Source: JANQPX01 sp041398025
GTDB lineage: Bacteria; Pseudomonadota; Alphaproteobacteria; Geminicoccales; Geminicoccaceae
Direction: 5' to 3'
Length of the DNA: 64,000 bases
NCBI GenBank assembly: GCA_041398025.1
Contig: JAWKVM010000005.1
Location: forward strand, 186,001-250,000
How positions within the stretch are numbered: position 1 is the first letter of the stretch; each line of letters opens with the position of its first letter. Shown here in pieces: positions 1-9,584 of this stretch. The notes beneath the pieces were generated by a model. The model saw only the letters and a list, made by a program, of their open reading frames with translations. It searched no databases and had not been told where the DNA came from. Made by a program: the position numbers and the translations under genes.

Positions 1-178
1 TGACCCGGACATGACGCTGATCGAGCTCTACACCGACATGGACGTGTTCGTGCCCGAGCTGAACATGTGCCAGCCGCGCCCATGGCACGAGCATTTCCCG
101 ATGCAGCCGAAACGCTGGGGTCTGGACGAGCTCAGCACCTGGGGCGTCGACTTCCAGTTCGATCTCGCCCAGGGGTGA
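1..178 (+). CDS. VOC-superfamily protein, C-terminal fragment
   Basis: This is the last 58 codons of a gene cut by the window start; it reads in frame from base 2 and stops at TGA 176-178. The visible DPDMTLIELYTD segment is typical of the final beta strand of glyoxalase/extradiol dioxygenase (VOC) domains, where the Glu of IELY is usually a metal ligand. The tail then holds a Trp/Pro-rich stretch (RPWHEHFP). Type I extradiol dioxygenases and related VOC proteins commonly end this way, and the neighbouring aromatic-degradation genes agree. The substrate cannot be inferred from the fragment. Confidence 0.6.
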   Translation, partial: DPDMTLIELYTDMDVFVPELNMCQPRPWHEHFPMQPKRWGLDELSTWGVDFQFDLAQG

Positions 179-545
179 TGCGCGGCGGCGTTCGGATGGT
201 CTCGGGGCTGCTCTTTCGCCCGGCGACCATCGTCGACGTCGCATAGGGGCGACAGCCAGGCTGGCCGATCCGGCTTTCAGATCGTTCACCTTCTCCTCCC
301 TCGACGTTTTCGAGCGAGGCGCAACGGTGGGAGAGGGTAGAATGACGGCTGGAGCCGATCATGCGGAGAAATCGTTCATCTCTCAGATTAACATGCTAGC
401 GTGTCGAACTGGGCTGTGTAACATTCCCACCTGTTCGCCGCGCCGCAATTTGGTGGCGGGCAAGGAGACAGGCGAGGACGCGCAAGCCTTCTTCGACAGC
501 GCACTGTCCGTCGCCCATCCCGTTACAAGCTGAGGAGACTTTTCC
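179..545. other. Intergenic region upstream of wrbA
   Basis: This 367-base gap has no convincing gene; short frames here lack a recognisable protein. It contains the GCTAGC-centred palindrome at 391-404 (listed separately) and a good ribosome binding site, GAGGAG, just ahead of the GTG start at 546. It is probably the promoter and operator region of wrbA. Confidence 0.6.
391..404. promoter_or_regulatory. GCTAGC-centred operator-like palindrome, copy 1
   Basis: The bases ACATGCTAGCGTGT form a 14-bp inverted repeat with one mismatched pair. It lies about 140 bases before the wrbA start. The core ATGCTAGC recurs at 3596-3605 and 4395-4404, each in a promoter region of the aromatic locus. It is a likely binding site for the GntR-family protein encoded at 3729; that link is inference. 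Confidence 0.55.
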
Positions 546-1142
546 GTGACCAAAATTCTCGTTCTCTATTATTCGTCCTACGGACACATCGCCACCATGG
601 CCGAGGCGGTGGCGGAGGGCGTGCGTGGCGAAGGAGCCAAAGCCGTCGTCGCGCGGGTCCCCGAGACTGCGCCGGCGGAGGTCGTCGCGGCCATGCATTT
701 CCAGCACAATCCCGACCATCCCGTCGCCGAGCCCGACGATCTCGCCGCCTATGACGGCATCATCGTCGGCACGCCGACGCGCTACGGCCGCATGTCTAGC
801 CAGATGGCCGCCTTTTGGGATCGCACCGGCGGGCTCTGGCAGCAGGGTGCTTTGGTGGGCAAGGTCGGCGCGTCCTTCGTTTCCACCGCCACGCAGCATG
901 GCGGACAGGAGACGACGCAGTTCTCGGTGCTGACCAACCTTCTGCATATGGGCATGACGGTCGTGGGCCTCGATTACGGCTTCCAGGGGCAGATGGCGAA
1001 CGAGCAGGTCCATGGCGGCAGCCCCTATGGTGCCTCCACGGTGGCCGGCCCTGACGGCGCGCGCACGCCCCACGAGCACGACATCGCCGCCGCCCGATAT
1101 CTGGGCGCACGCGTGGCGCGCACCGCAGCGAAGCTGGCCTGA
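546..1142 (+). CDS. wrbA: NAD(P)H:quinone oxidoreductase WrbA (flavodoxin fold)
   Basis: The 198-residue product matches the usual length of WrbA, an FMN-dependent cytoplasmic enzyme that reduces quinones by two electrons and so avoids semiquinone radicals. The FMN phosphate-binding loop is near residues 8-19 (YYSSYGHIATMA), PTRYGRMSSQM is near residue 78, and the ATQHGGQETT segment is near residue 115; all are characteristic of the family. Translation starts at GTG 546 with GAGGAG about 10 bases upstream. A GCTAGC palindrome in its leader links it to the flanking ring-cleavage genes, where it may keep catechol/quinone intermediates reduced. A strong terminator follows. Confidence 0.9.
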   Translation: MTKILVLYYSSYGHIATMAEAVAEGVRGEGAKAVVARVPETAPAEVVAAMHFQHNPDHPVAEPDDLAAYDGIIVGTPTRYGRMSSQMAAFWDRTGGLWQQGALVGKVGASFVSTATQHGGQETTQFSVLTNLLHMGMTVVGLDYGFQGQMANEQVHGGSPYGASTVAGPDGARTPHEHDIAAARYLGARVARTAAKLA

Positions 1143-1164
1143 CGGGCTCTCCCCCAAGCCGATG

Positions 1165-1202
1165 AAAAAGGGCGGGACCGATCCACGATCCCGCCCTTTT
1201 TT
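1165..1202. terminator. Bidirectional intrinsic terminator
   Basis: A GC-rich stem (AAAAAGGGCGGGA pairing with TCCCGCCCTTTTT) with an 11-base loop is followed by a run of T on the plus strand and preceded by a run of A. It can therefore terminate both wrbA (plus) and the converging cupin operon (minus). It lies exactly between the two convergent stop codons. Confidence 0.85.
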
Positions 1203-1224
1203 TCCTTCGTTCCGTCTGTCGTTC

Positions 1225-1650
1225 TCAGCCGTTGGGGGCCGGGATCAGCCGGTGACGCATCATGATCTCGCGCATCACCGCAGGGTCCGGCTTGCCGGTG
1301 CGCACCTGTTCGGCCAGCTCGCGGAAATATTCGGGGCCCAGGACGCCTGGCGTGAGGATGCACAGGCATTTGGCCACGTCGTTCGTGCGGTTGTCGAAAC
1401 CGTGGACGACATTGCGCGGCACGAAGACCTCGTCGCCCGGTCCGAGGTGATGGTCCACCCCGCCGATGGTGTAGGTCACGGTGCCGCTGACACCGTAGAC
1501 GGACTCCTCCCACGCCTCGTGGTAGTGCGGCATTGGCATGCGCCCTTCGGGTTTAAGGGTCAGTTCGAACATGTCGAGCGCGCCCTTGGTGCCATGCTTG
1601 TCCTGCAGGAAATTCACGCTGAACGCGCCGAAATCGATGAGTTCCGCCAT
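1225..1650 (-). CDS. Cupin-domain protein
   Basis: This 141-residue single-domain cupin has the metal-binding pattern at residues 42-52 (HYHEAWEESVYG) and a second motif around PGDEVFVPRNVVHGF (residues 71-85), giving His/His/Glu and a later His as probable ligands. Translation starts at ATG 1650 behind a perfect GGGAGG. It is the last gene of a three-gene minus-strand operon after the hydrolase and ring-cleavage dioxygenase. Small cupins in such operons may be dioxygenases, isomerases or ligand sensors; the family alone does not decide. It is not part of the standard mhp pathway, so it is one of the less predictable members of this locus. Confidence 0.75.
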   Translation of the reverse strand: MAELIDFGAFSVNFLQDKHGTKGALDMFELTLKPEGRMPMPHYHEAWEESVYGVSGTVTYTIGGVDHHLGPGDEVFVPRNVVHGFDNRTNDVAKCLCILTPGVLGPEYFRELAEQVRTGKPDPAVMREIMMRHRLIPAPNG

Positions 1651-1698
1651 GATGTCGTTCCTCCCTTCGCGTCGTGATCAAATCATGCGATGCACCGC

Positions 1699-2655
1699 TT
1701 ATGCGCCGGCTCCGGGTTCGGCCTTCGCAATGCCCATGCCGGCGTTCCATTGGGGGATGTCCTTGTAGAAGACGTTGGTCGCCTCGATGGGAACGTCCGG
1801 GCTGGCGGCGGCCGTCGCCGCATAGGCCGCGACCCAGGTTCGAACCTCGTGCCCGCCGACACCGGCGGCGGCGGTGATGTCGGGGTCGGGGGTGGCGTCG
1901 AGGGTTGCGTAGTCGCGGCCGGCAAGCGCGTCCATGAAGGCGCGGTCCCAGCCGGGATTGAGGGGTTTGGATTTGCCCTCGCCGCGGGCGAGCTTGCGCG
2001 CGGCCTCGTAATTGGCCTCCTCGCGGGCCCGGCGCGCCTCGATCGGCGGGTTGCGGCCGGCGATCAGCATCTCGGCCACGGGCGGCGGCGCGGTCTCGAT
2101 ATTGGGGATGGGCGGATCGTGGGAAAGCCCGCCCGAGCCCAGGATCAAAACGCGCTTGCCCAAGGTTCCGGCCCAGGTACCCACGGCCTCGCCCAAAGCG
2201 CGCACGCGGGCGAAGGTGGGCAAGGGCGGGCCGGCGCAGTTGATGTGCACCGGCAGCGTCTCGTAGCGATCCACGCTGCCGGTGAGCAGCACCAGGGGCT
2301 GGGCGAAGCCGTGATCCGCCTGCATGCGGTAGGAAACGGCGACGTCGATCTCTTTCGCGCGCACGGCCTGGACGCAATCGAGGGCGGTGCGTTCCGGGAC
2401 GCGAAAATCGCCGCTGCCGATGTCGTAATCGCCGATGGCCTCGGCGCGGATGCCCACGGTGAAAGACGGCATCATGTCGTAGAAGACGCCCTTGAAGTGG
2501 TCGGGTCCGAAGACGATGACCAGCTCCGGATCATAGGCTTCGACCTCGCTGGCGAGTTCGGCGAAGCGGGCGCGGACCTCGGCGTCGACCGCAGGATCGG
2601 CGTCGACATGGTCCATGAGGGGGGTGTGCGAGGCGCAGATCATGCGAACGGGCAT
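1699..2655 (-). CDS. mhpB: Class III extradiol ring-cleavage dioxygenase, MhpB-like
   Basis: The product resembles 2,3-dihydroxyphenylpropionate 1,2-dioxygenase, a cytoplasmic Fe(II) enzyme that cleaves a catechol ring next to a hydroxyl (meta cleavage). Family hallmarks are in order: SHTPL near the N terminus, FGPDHF, the MQADHGFAQPL block with one catalytic His, and GSGGLSHDPP with the second. HEVRTWVAA lies near the C terminus. The length of about 318 residues fits MhpB (about 314). An upstream in-frame ATG at 2661 touches the AGGAG, so the ATG at 2655 with normal spacing is the better start and matches the family N terminus. The true catechol could be a substituted one rather than dihydroxyphenylpropionate. 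Confidence 0.88.
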   Translation of the reverse strand: MPVRMICASHTPLMDHVDADPAVDAEVRARFAELASEVEAYDPELVIVFGPDHFKGVFYDMMPSFTVGIRAEAIGDYDIGSGDFRVPERTALDCVQAVRAKEIDVAVSYRMQADHGFAQPLVLLTGSVDRYETLPVHINCAGPPLPTFARVRALGEAVGTWAGTLGKRVLILGSGGLSHDPPIPNIETAPPPVAEMLIAGRNPPIEARRAREEANYEAARKLARGEGKSKPLNPGWDRAFMDALAGRDYATLDATPDPDITAAAGVGGHEVRTWVAAYAATAAASPDVPIEATNVFYKDIPQWNAGMGIAKAEPGAGA

Positions 2656-2694
2656 GGGCATCTCCTGTGGGGGGGGTATCCCCTGTGCGGCGGT

Positions 2695-3564
2695 TCACGC
2701 ACTGGCTCTGGGGTCGGCGAGGAAGGCCAGATGCATGGCATTGAACGGGTCGGGCTTTTCCCATTGAGGCCAGTGGGCGCAGTCGGTCATCACCTCCATG
2801 CGGGCGATGGGAATGGCATCCACGAAGCGCTGTCCCGTGGCGAGCGGCGCCGTCGGGTCATGATCGGTCCAGACCACTAAGGTGGGCGCCGTGATCGCCG
2901 TCAGGCTCTCGTCGGTCAGCACGTTGCGCATACGGATGTCCATGTCCTGCAGGCAGAGGATGTGCTCCATGGCGCGCAGGAAGCCGGGCTGGGTGTAGAT
3001 CGCCAGGCGCAGGGCCACGAGATCGTCGGTGACGCGGGCGGGGTCGTTCATCAGCCATTCGAGGCGGGCGCGCACGGTCTCGGGCGAGGCCTCGGCCACC
3101 GCCTTCATGGTGACGTCGTAGACCCGCTTCATCACCTTGGCGTCGGTGTTGAGCCCGCCCGCGGTGTTGAGGGTGAGCGAGGCCATGCGCTCGGGATGGT
3201 CAATGGCGACCTGCGCCGCGATCCAGCCGCCGAGCGACTCGCCGTGCAGGTGCAGCCGCTCGATGCCGAGCGCGTCGGCCACGGCCAGGACATGGTCCAC
3301 ATAGTGGCGGATCTCGTAGTCATGGTCCGGCTTGTCGGAAAAGCCGTGCCCAATCATGTCGAAGGCGACGGTGCGGTAGGTCTCGGCGTGCGGCAGGATG
3401 TTGCGCATGAAGGCCTCGAGATGGCCGCCGGTGCCGTGGAGGAAGACGACCGCCTCCGAGGCAGTGCTGTCCCCGGCCTCGAGCACGCGCGTCCGGATTC
3501 CGCCAGCCTCGATGAAGTGCAGCCGGGCCTCGCCCTGGGCGAGGGTGTTCCACAGATACATCAT
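2695..3564 (-). CDS. mhpC: Alpha/beta hydrolase, MhpC-like meta-cleavage product hydrolase
   Basis: This alpha/beta-hydrolase-fold protein has the oxyanion motif HGTGG, the nucleophile elbow GESLGG (Ser about residue 110), an acid in VVWTDHDPTAP and a catalytic His in DCAHWPQWEKP. That is the pattern of carbon-carbon hydrolases that split ring-opened meta-cleavage products into a carboxylic acid and 2-hydroxypentadienoate. GGAGGAGG lies directly before two consecutive ATGs (3564, 3561), so a start at 3579 is unlikely. It is the first gene of the operon with the dioxygenase 39 bases downstream. The GCTAGC palindrome sits about 32 bases before the start, in a position suited to repression. Confidence 0.85.
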   Translation of the reverse strand: MMYLWNTLAQGEARLHFIEAGGIRTRVLEAGDSTASEAVVFLHGTGGHLEAFMRNILPHAETYRTVAFDMIGHGFSDKPDHDYEIRHYVDHVLAVADALGIERLHLHGESLGGWIAAQVAIDHPERMASLTLNTAGGLNTDAKVMKRVYDVTMKAVAEASPETVRARLEWLMNDPARVTDDLVALRLAIYTQPGFLRAMEHILCLQDMDIRMRNVLTDESLTAITAPTLVVWTDHDPTAPLATGQRFVDAIPIARMEVMTDCAHWPQWEKPDPFNAMHLAFLADPRASA

Positions 3565-3595
3565 GCCTCCTCCGACCATCCTACTTATATGTAGA

Positions 3596-3605
3596 ATGCT
3601 AGCAT
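3596..3605. promoter_or_regulatory. GCTAGC-centred operator-like palindrome, copy 2
   Basis: ATGCTAGCAT is a perfect 10-bp palindrome in the divergent region between the hydrolase operon (minus) and the GntR gene (plus). A plausible minus-strand -10 (TAACAT) with a TTGAGC -35 sixteen bases away places it at the transcription start. The promoter assignment is my reading of the sequence, not proven. Confidence 0.6.
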
Positions 3606-3728
3606 GTTAATGATCGGAATGTAAAGCTCAAATCGGAAGCCATTTGCAAGCGACCGGTACTTGACGCTACGTCTAGCGCCTGTGCCGTTTCGTCAGTCGC
3701 GTCCTGGCGAGTTCTGGAGATATGAGCG

Positions 3729-4366
3729 TTGAGTAAGAAAAACGTCATCTACAACATGATCGTGGAGCGCCTCATCTCGGCCCATTACCGGTTCGGAACG
3801 CCGATCCTGGTGAAGGATCTCGCCGCCGAGACCGGGATCAGCCGTCAGCCCATCATGAGCGCGCTTGGCTATCTCAGCGCCGATGGCTTCGTGCGCATAG
3901 CACCTCAGGTCGGCTGTCAGGTGATCGATCCCGATCCGCGGTCGATCGCCGATTTCTTCCTGATGTTCGCCAAGATGGAGGGGTTGCTGGCACGGCTCGC
4001 AGCCGAGCGGCGCAGCGACGATCAGGTGGTACGCTGCGCGCAGCGCAGACCGACATCATGGCCCTCAATCCCGAGGACCCCTCCGCTGCGGAACGCTATG
4101 CCAGACGGAATCAGCGCTTTCACGTGGTCATCCAGGACATGGCCGATTCCGCGTTGGTGGCCGAGCGGCAGCGGCTCAACTTCAATATGTCGGATTTTTT
4201 CATCGCGCAGACGGTGGGCTTCGACCGCCTCCTGACCGTCGCCGCCAGGGATCATGACGATATCATCGATGCCATAGAGGCCCGCGATGCGGACCGCGCG
4301 GAGCAGGTCACCTTCAGGCACATCGCCCGCGTCGCCGACGAAATCCGGAGGGCAGAGTCACTCTGA
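3729..4366 (+). pseudogene. GntR-family (FCD-type) transcriptional regulator, frameshifted
   Basis: The first 100 or so codons, from a TTG start behind GGAG, encode a GntR winged helix (VKDLAAETGISRQPIMSALGYL, with the recognition helix) and the beginning of an FCD ligand domain. The frame fails near 4026-4033. The other frame then continues smoothly (TLRAAQTDIM, then FHVVIQDMAD and FFIAQTVGF) to a stop at 4366. Together the two frames give about 212 residues, a normal length for the family. One missing base explains the break. FCD regulators usually respond to carboxylic acids or aromatic intermediates. It sits among three copies of a palindrome and is the natural candidate to bind them. Either the gene is inactive, leaving the locus derepressed, or the break is a sequence error. 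Confidence 0.75.
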
Positions 4367-4394
4367 AACCAAAAATCACTACTGACATGCTTGC

Positions 4395-4404
4395 ATGCTA
4401 GCAT
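4395..4404. promoter_or_regulatory. GCTAGC-centred operator-like palindrome, copy 3
   Basis: A perfect ATGCTAGCAT lies about 100 bases before the monooxygenase start. It is preceded by the overlapping repeat GCTTGCATGCT, which could act as an extra half site. A TTGCAT/TAAAGT promoter with a 16-base spacer would place the palindrome inside the spacer. Confidence 0.55.
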
Positions 4405-4501
4405 CACTCGTGTAAAGTTATCCCTAGCCGACCGGCAGGCTGGGGGCCTTCGACGGCGTCCCGCCCCGAGGTTGTAGAAGAGGATCACGGGAGGATGCGC
4501 G

Positions 4502-6292
<1,791 letters not shown>

Positions 6293-6337
6293 GGCCACCA
6301 TGCATCCACAGGACATCACGTCACGGAAAACCAAGTC

Positions 6338-7114
6338 ATGACCAGGCAGGACGCAGCCCTCATCGCCGAACGTCTCCGGAGCGCCTATGGCGGTCGTCCC
6401 ATACCGTCTTTGCGGGACGCCGTCGCGCCGACGGATGAGGCCATGGCTTATGCCATCCAGCAGGCCAATACCGATCACTGGGTCGCCGAGGGCCGTCGGA
6501 TCGCCGGGCGCAAGATCGGGCTGACGGCGAAGGCGGTGCAGGCGCAGCTCGGCGTGGATCAGCCCGACTATGGTGTCCTGTTCGCCGACATGGAGATCGC
6601 CGATGGCGGCGCGCTCGATCCGGGCCGGGTGATCCAGCCCAAGGCCGAAGCCGAGGTCGCCCTGATCCTGGCCCGCGACGTCGACGGGCCGACGGCCACG
6701 GCCGAGGACGTTCTGGCCGCGGCTGACTGCGCGATGGCCGCCATCGAGATCGTGGACAGCCGCATCGAGGATTGGAAGATCACCTTCGCGGACACCGTCG
6801 CCGACAACGGCTCCTCGGCCTTCTACGTTCTGAGCGGCGACCGCCGGCCGCTGGATGGGCTCGACCTCTACACTTGCGGCATGGCGCTGGAAGTGAACGG
6901 CAAGGTGGCCTCGGTGGGGGCCGGTGCCGCCTGCCTCGGCCATCCCCTCAACGCCGCCGCCTGGCTTGCCCGCGCGGTGGGCCTGAAGGCGGGTGAGGTC
7001 GTGCTGACCGGGGCGCTCGGTCCCATGGTCCCGATCACACCGGGCGATCGGGTGACCGCCCGCGTCGGCGGGCTCGGCGCCGTGTCCTTCAGCTTCGGCG
7101 ATAGGATGCCATGA
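6338..7114 (+). CDS. mhpD: 2-keto-4-pentenoate hydratase, MhpD-like
   Basis: The 258-residue protein matches the fumarylacetoacetate-hydrolase-fold hydratases that add water to 2-hydroxypenta-2,4-dienoate, giving 4-hydroxy-2-oxovalerate. Visible hallmarks are GRKIGLTAKAVQAQLGVDQPDYG near residue 55, the acidic metal-site motif KAEAEVAL near residue 107, AIEIVDSR near residue 137 and the C-terminal TGALGPMVP. It follows the monooxygenase by 45 bases and should take the product of the MhpC-like hydrolase encoded on the other strand. The aldolase and acylating aldehyde dehydrogenase (MhpE, MhpF) that normally complete the pathway are not in this window. Confidence 0.88.
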   Translation: MTRQDAALIAERLRSAYGGRPIPSLRDAVAPTDEAMAYAIQQANTDHWVAEGRRIAGRKIGLTAKAVQAQLGVDQPDYGVLFADMEIADGGALDPGRVIQPKAEAEVALILARDVDGPTATAEDVLAAADCAMAAIEIVDSRIEDWKITFADTVADNGSSAFYVLSGDRRPLDGLDLYTCGMALEVNGKVASVGAGAACLGHPLNAAAWLARAVGLKAGEVVLTGALGPMVPITPGDRVTARVGGLGAVSFSFGDRMP

Positions 7115-7176
7115 CCGTCGACACGGCTTCATATCCGAATAGACAAGCAAACGGAAAACCAGGCTGAGGAGCGACG

Positions 7177-7926
7177 ATGGATCTGGGAATTCGAGGACGC
7201 ACCGCGATCGTCTGCGCCGCGAGCAAGGGGCTCGGGCGCGGCTGCGCCATGGCGCTTGCCGGCGAGGGCGTGAACGTCGTCGTCAACGGCCGCACCGAGG
7301 CCACGCTCGAGGCGACCGCCGCCGAGATCCGTGCTACGGCGCCGGAGGTCACGGTCACCGCGGTGCCGGGCGACGTGAGCCTGGAGGCCACCCGCGAGGC
7401 CCTGATCGAGGCGGCGGGCGGGGCACCCGACATCCTCGTCAACAATGCCGGCGGCCCGCCGCCAGGAGACTTCCGCGACTGGGACCGCGAGACCTGGATC
7501 GCCGCGATCGACGCCAACATGCTCTCGGCCGTCGACCTGATCCGCCGCACGGTCGACGGGATGGCGGACCGGGGCTTCGGCCGTGTGGTCAACATCACCT
7601 CATCCGCGGTGCGCGTGCCGATCCCGGTCATCGGCCTCTCCAACGCCACGCGTGCGGGCCTCACGAACTTCGTCCTCGGCCTCGCGCCTTCGCTTTCCGG
7701 CAAGGGCGTGACCATCAACAACATCCTGCCCGGCCCCTTCGACACCGACCGCCTGCGCAAGTCGAAAGAGATCACCATGCATCTCACCGCCAACCCCGTC
7801 GCCGGCCGCGTGGGCGATCCGGCCGAGCTGGGCGCCACCTGCGCGTTCCTCTGCAGCCTGCAGGCCGGCTACATGACCGGCCAGAACCTGCTGCTCGACG
7901 GCGGGCTCTATCCCGGCAGCTTCTAG
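7177..7926 (+). CDS. SDR-family protein with altered catalytic residues
   Basis: This 249-residue Rossmann protein resembles 3-oxoacyl-ACP reductases. The cofactor loop here reads CAASKGLGRGCA in place of the usual TGxxxGIG, and NNAGG is near residue 88. Where classical SDRs have Tyr-x-x-x-Lys it reads SNATRAGL, so the catalytic Tyr and Lys are replaced by Ser and Arg. This is a known atypical subgroup of bacterial SDRs often found in aromatic operons, whose chemistry is not settled. It has a strong Shine-Dalgarno (GAGGAG) and ends the monooxygenase operon. It could oxidise a diol or alcohol intermediate or be non-catalytic; the sequence does not decide. Confidence 0.8.
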   Translation: MDLGIRGRTAIVCAASKGLGRGCAMALAGEGVNVVVNGRTEATLEATAAEIRATAPEVTVTAVPGDVSLEATREALIEAAGGAPDILVNNAGGPPPGDFRDWDRETWIAAIDANMLSAVDLIRRTVDGMADRGFGRVVNITSSAVRVPIPVIGLSNATRAGLTNFVLGLAPSLSGKGVTINNILPGPFDTDRLRKSKEITMHLTANPVAGRVGDPAELGATCAFLCSLQAGYMTGQNLLLDGGLYPGSF

Positions 7927-8068
7927 GGTCTGTTGATCGCTTTCACGCTTCGACCGATGCGCAGGGCGATGCGTTTGCACGCATTCGGCGTCCGATTGAT
8001 GCCATCGTCATGAGCGCAAGCACGGGCTAAAGTGAACGAGGCCGCAGAGTCGAGGGAGGAGAGCATCC

Positions 8069-9523
8069 ATGACGAAGTCGACGGGAAGGGCAGTCGTCAC
8101 GATTTTGGCGATCATGGGATCGGTGGCGGCCACGGCAGCACGGGCTCAAAGCGATCCAGCAGAGCGTTGCGAGGCGCTGCGCAATTTCGGGATGGATGCA
8201 GCCTATGTCACGTCTACACGGGTCATGGCCGCAACCGAGGCCCTGCCAGCCTATTGCGAGGTGCGCGCGACCGCTTTGCCGTCCATTTCCATCGAAACCC
8301 GGCTGCCCTTGGAGAATTGGAACGGCAAGTTCTACCAGACCGGATGCGGCGGGTGGTGCGGCGTTCTCGGGCGAGCCGACGCAGGAGGCCGCTTTGTGAA
8401 CGCGATGGGCCCCGGGCTGGCTCGCGGATACGCCACAGCGACCTCCGACAGCGGCCACCACGGTCTGTCGGTGGTCGATGCGGATTGGGCCGATGCGAAC
8501 CCCAACGCCGAACGTGACTGGGGCTGGCGCGCCATCGGCGAGACCTACCGCGTTGCCCATGCGGTGATCGCGGAATTCTACGGCGAAGCCAGCGGCGACT
8601 CGATCTTTCAGGGGTGCTCGACTGGCGGGCGTCTGGCCCACATGGCGACACAGCGCTATCCCGAGAACTACCAAGGCATTATCTCCGGCGCGCCGGCCAT
8701 GAACGAGACGGGTCTGGCCGGCGCCGCTCTGGCATGGCTCGTCAAGGCGAACACCGGCCCGGGTGGCGAGCCGATCCTGAAGCCGGGGAAAGACGGCTTG
8801 ATCGGCGACGAGGTGATGCGGCAATGCGACGGCCTGGATGGGGCCGAGGACGGCCTGATCGCCGACCCCCGCATGTGCAAGCCCGATGCCTCGACGCTTC
8901 TCTGCAAAGGCGACACAGACAGCGGGCAATGCCTGACCCAGGCCGAGATCGACGTCGTGACGACATGGTATCGTCCCCCCGTCAATGCCGCGGGCGAGGA
9001 GCTCTATCCGGGCGGAACTCCGGCAGGGTCGGAGCCCTTCTGGTGGCTCTGGCTGACGGGCAAGGAAGGGGGCGCACCGCCGCTCAATCCCCAGTTCGCC
9101 AAGTCGTATGGCGCCTACCTGGCTTTCGAACACGACCCCGGCCCGGAATGGGATCCCGCCGACTTCGATTTCGACAAAGATCCGGCGCGCATGGCCAAGG
9201 CCGAGGCGATGTTCAACGCCGACTCTCCGGACATCGCGAAATTCCGGGAGGCAGGCGGCAAAATGATCGTCTGGCACGGTTGGGCCGATGCGATCGTGAC
9301 GCCTTTCCAGACCGTTGCGTGGCATGAAGCAGCCCAAGCTGCGGCAGGAGGGCCGGAGGCCCTGGCCGAGAATGTCCAGCTCTTCATGATCCCGGGGATG
9401 GACCACTGCGGCATCCTGCCGGGCCCTGGCGGTATCGTCATGGAAAGCATCGATCCCCTGACCGCGCTCGAGCATTGGATGGAAACGGGCGAGGCGCCGA
9501 AGTCGATCATGAAGGACAACTGA
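8069..9523 (+). CDS. Secreted tannase/feruloyl-esterase-family hydrolase
   Basis: The 484-residue protein begins with a Sec signal peptide (a basic start, a hydrophobic stretch, cleavage near ARA-Q at residue 26). It carries the tannase-family nucleophile motif GCSTGGR (Ser about residue 185), an acid in the WHGWAD segment (about residue 410) and the catalytic His in GMDHCG (about residue 448). The Cys residues next to the Ser and His are positioned as in fungal feruloyl esterases and tannases, where a disulfide joins them. It should hydrolyse aromatic esters such as gallate or ferulate esters in the periplasm. Sited beside the ring-cleavage genes, it could release aromatic acids that feed them. 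The start has GAGGAGAG upstream. Confidence 0.85.
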   Translation: MTKSTGRAVVTILAIMGSVAATAARAQSDPAERCEALRNFGMDAAYVTSTRVMAATEALPAYCEVRATALPSISIETRLPLENWNGKFYQTGCGGWCGVLGRADAGGRFVNAMGPGLARGYATATSDSGHHGLSVVDADWADANPNAERDWGWRAIGETYRVAHAVIAEFYGEASGDSIFQGCSTGGRLAHMATQRYPENYQGIISGAPAMNETGLAGAALAWLVKANTGPGGEPILKPGKDGLIGDEVMRQCDGLDGAEDGLIADPRMCKPDASTLLCKGDTDSGQCLTQAEIDVVTTWYRPPVNAAGEELYPGGTPAGSEPFWWLWLTGKEGGAPPLNPQFAKSYGAYLAFEHDPGPEWDPADFDFDKDPARMAKAEAMFNADSPDIAKFREAGGKMIVWHGWADAIVTPFQTVAWHEAAQAAAGGPEALAENVQLFMIPGMDHCGILPGPGGIVMESIDPLTALEHWMETGEAPKSIMKDN

Positions 9524-9584
9524 CCGTCGATCTGCGGCATTCTTCGCTTTTCAGTTTAGCCCTTTCCAAAATGTGGGGACCGGC

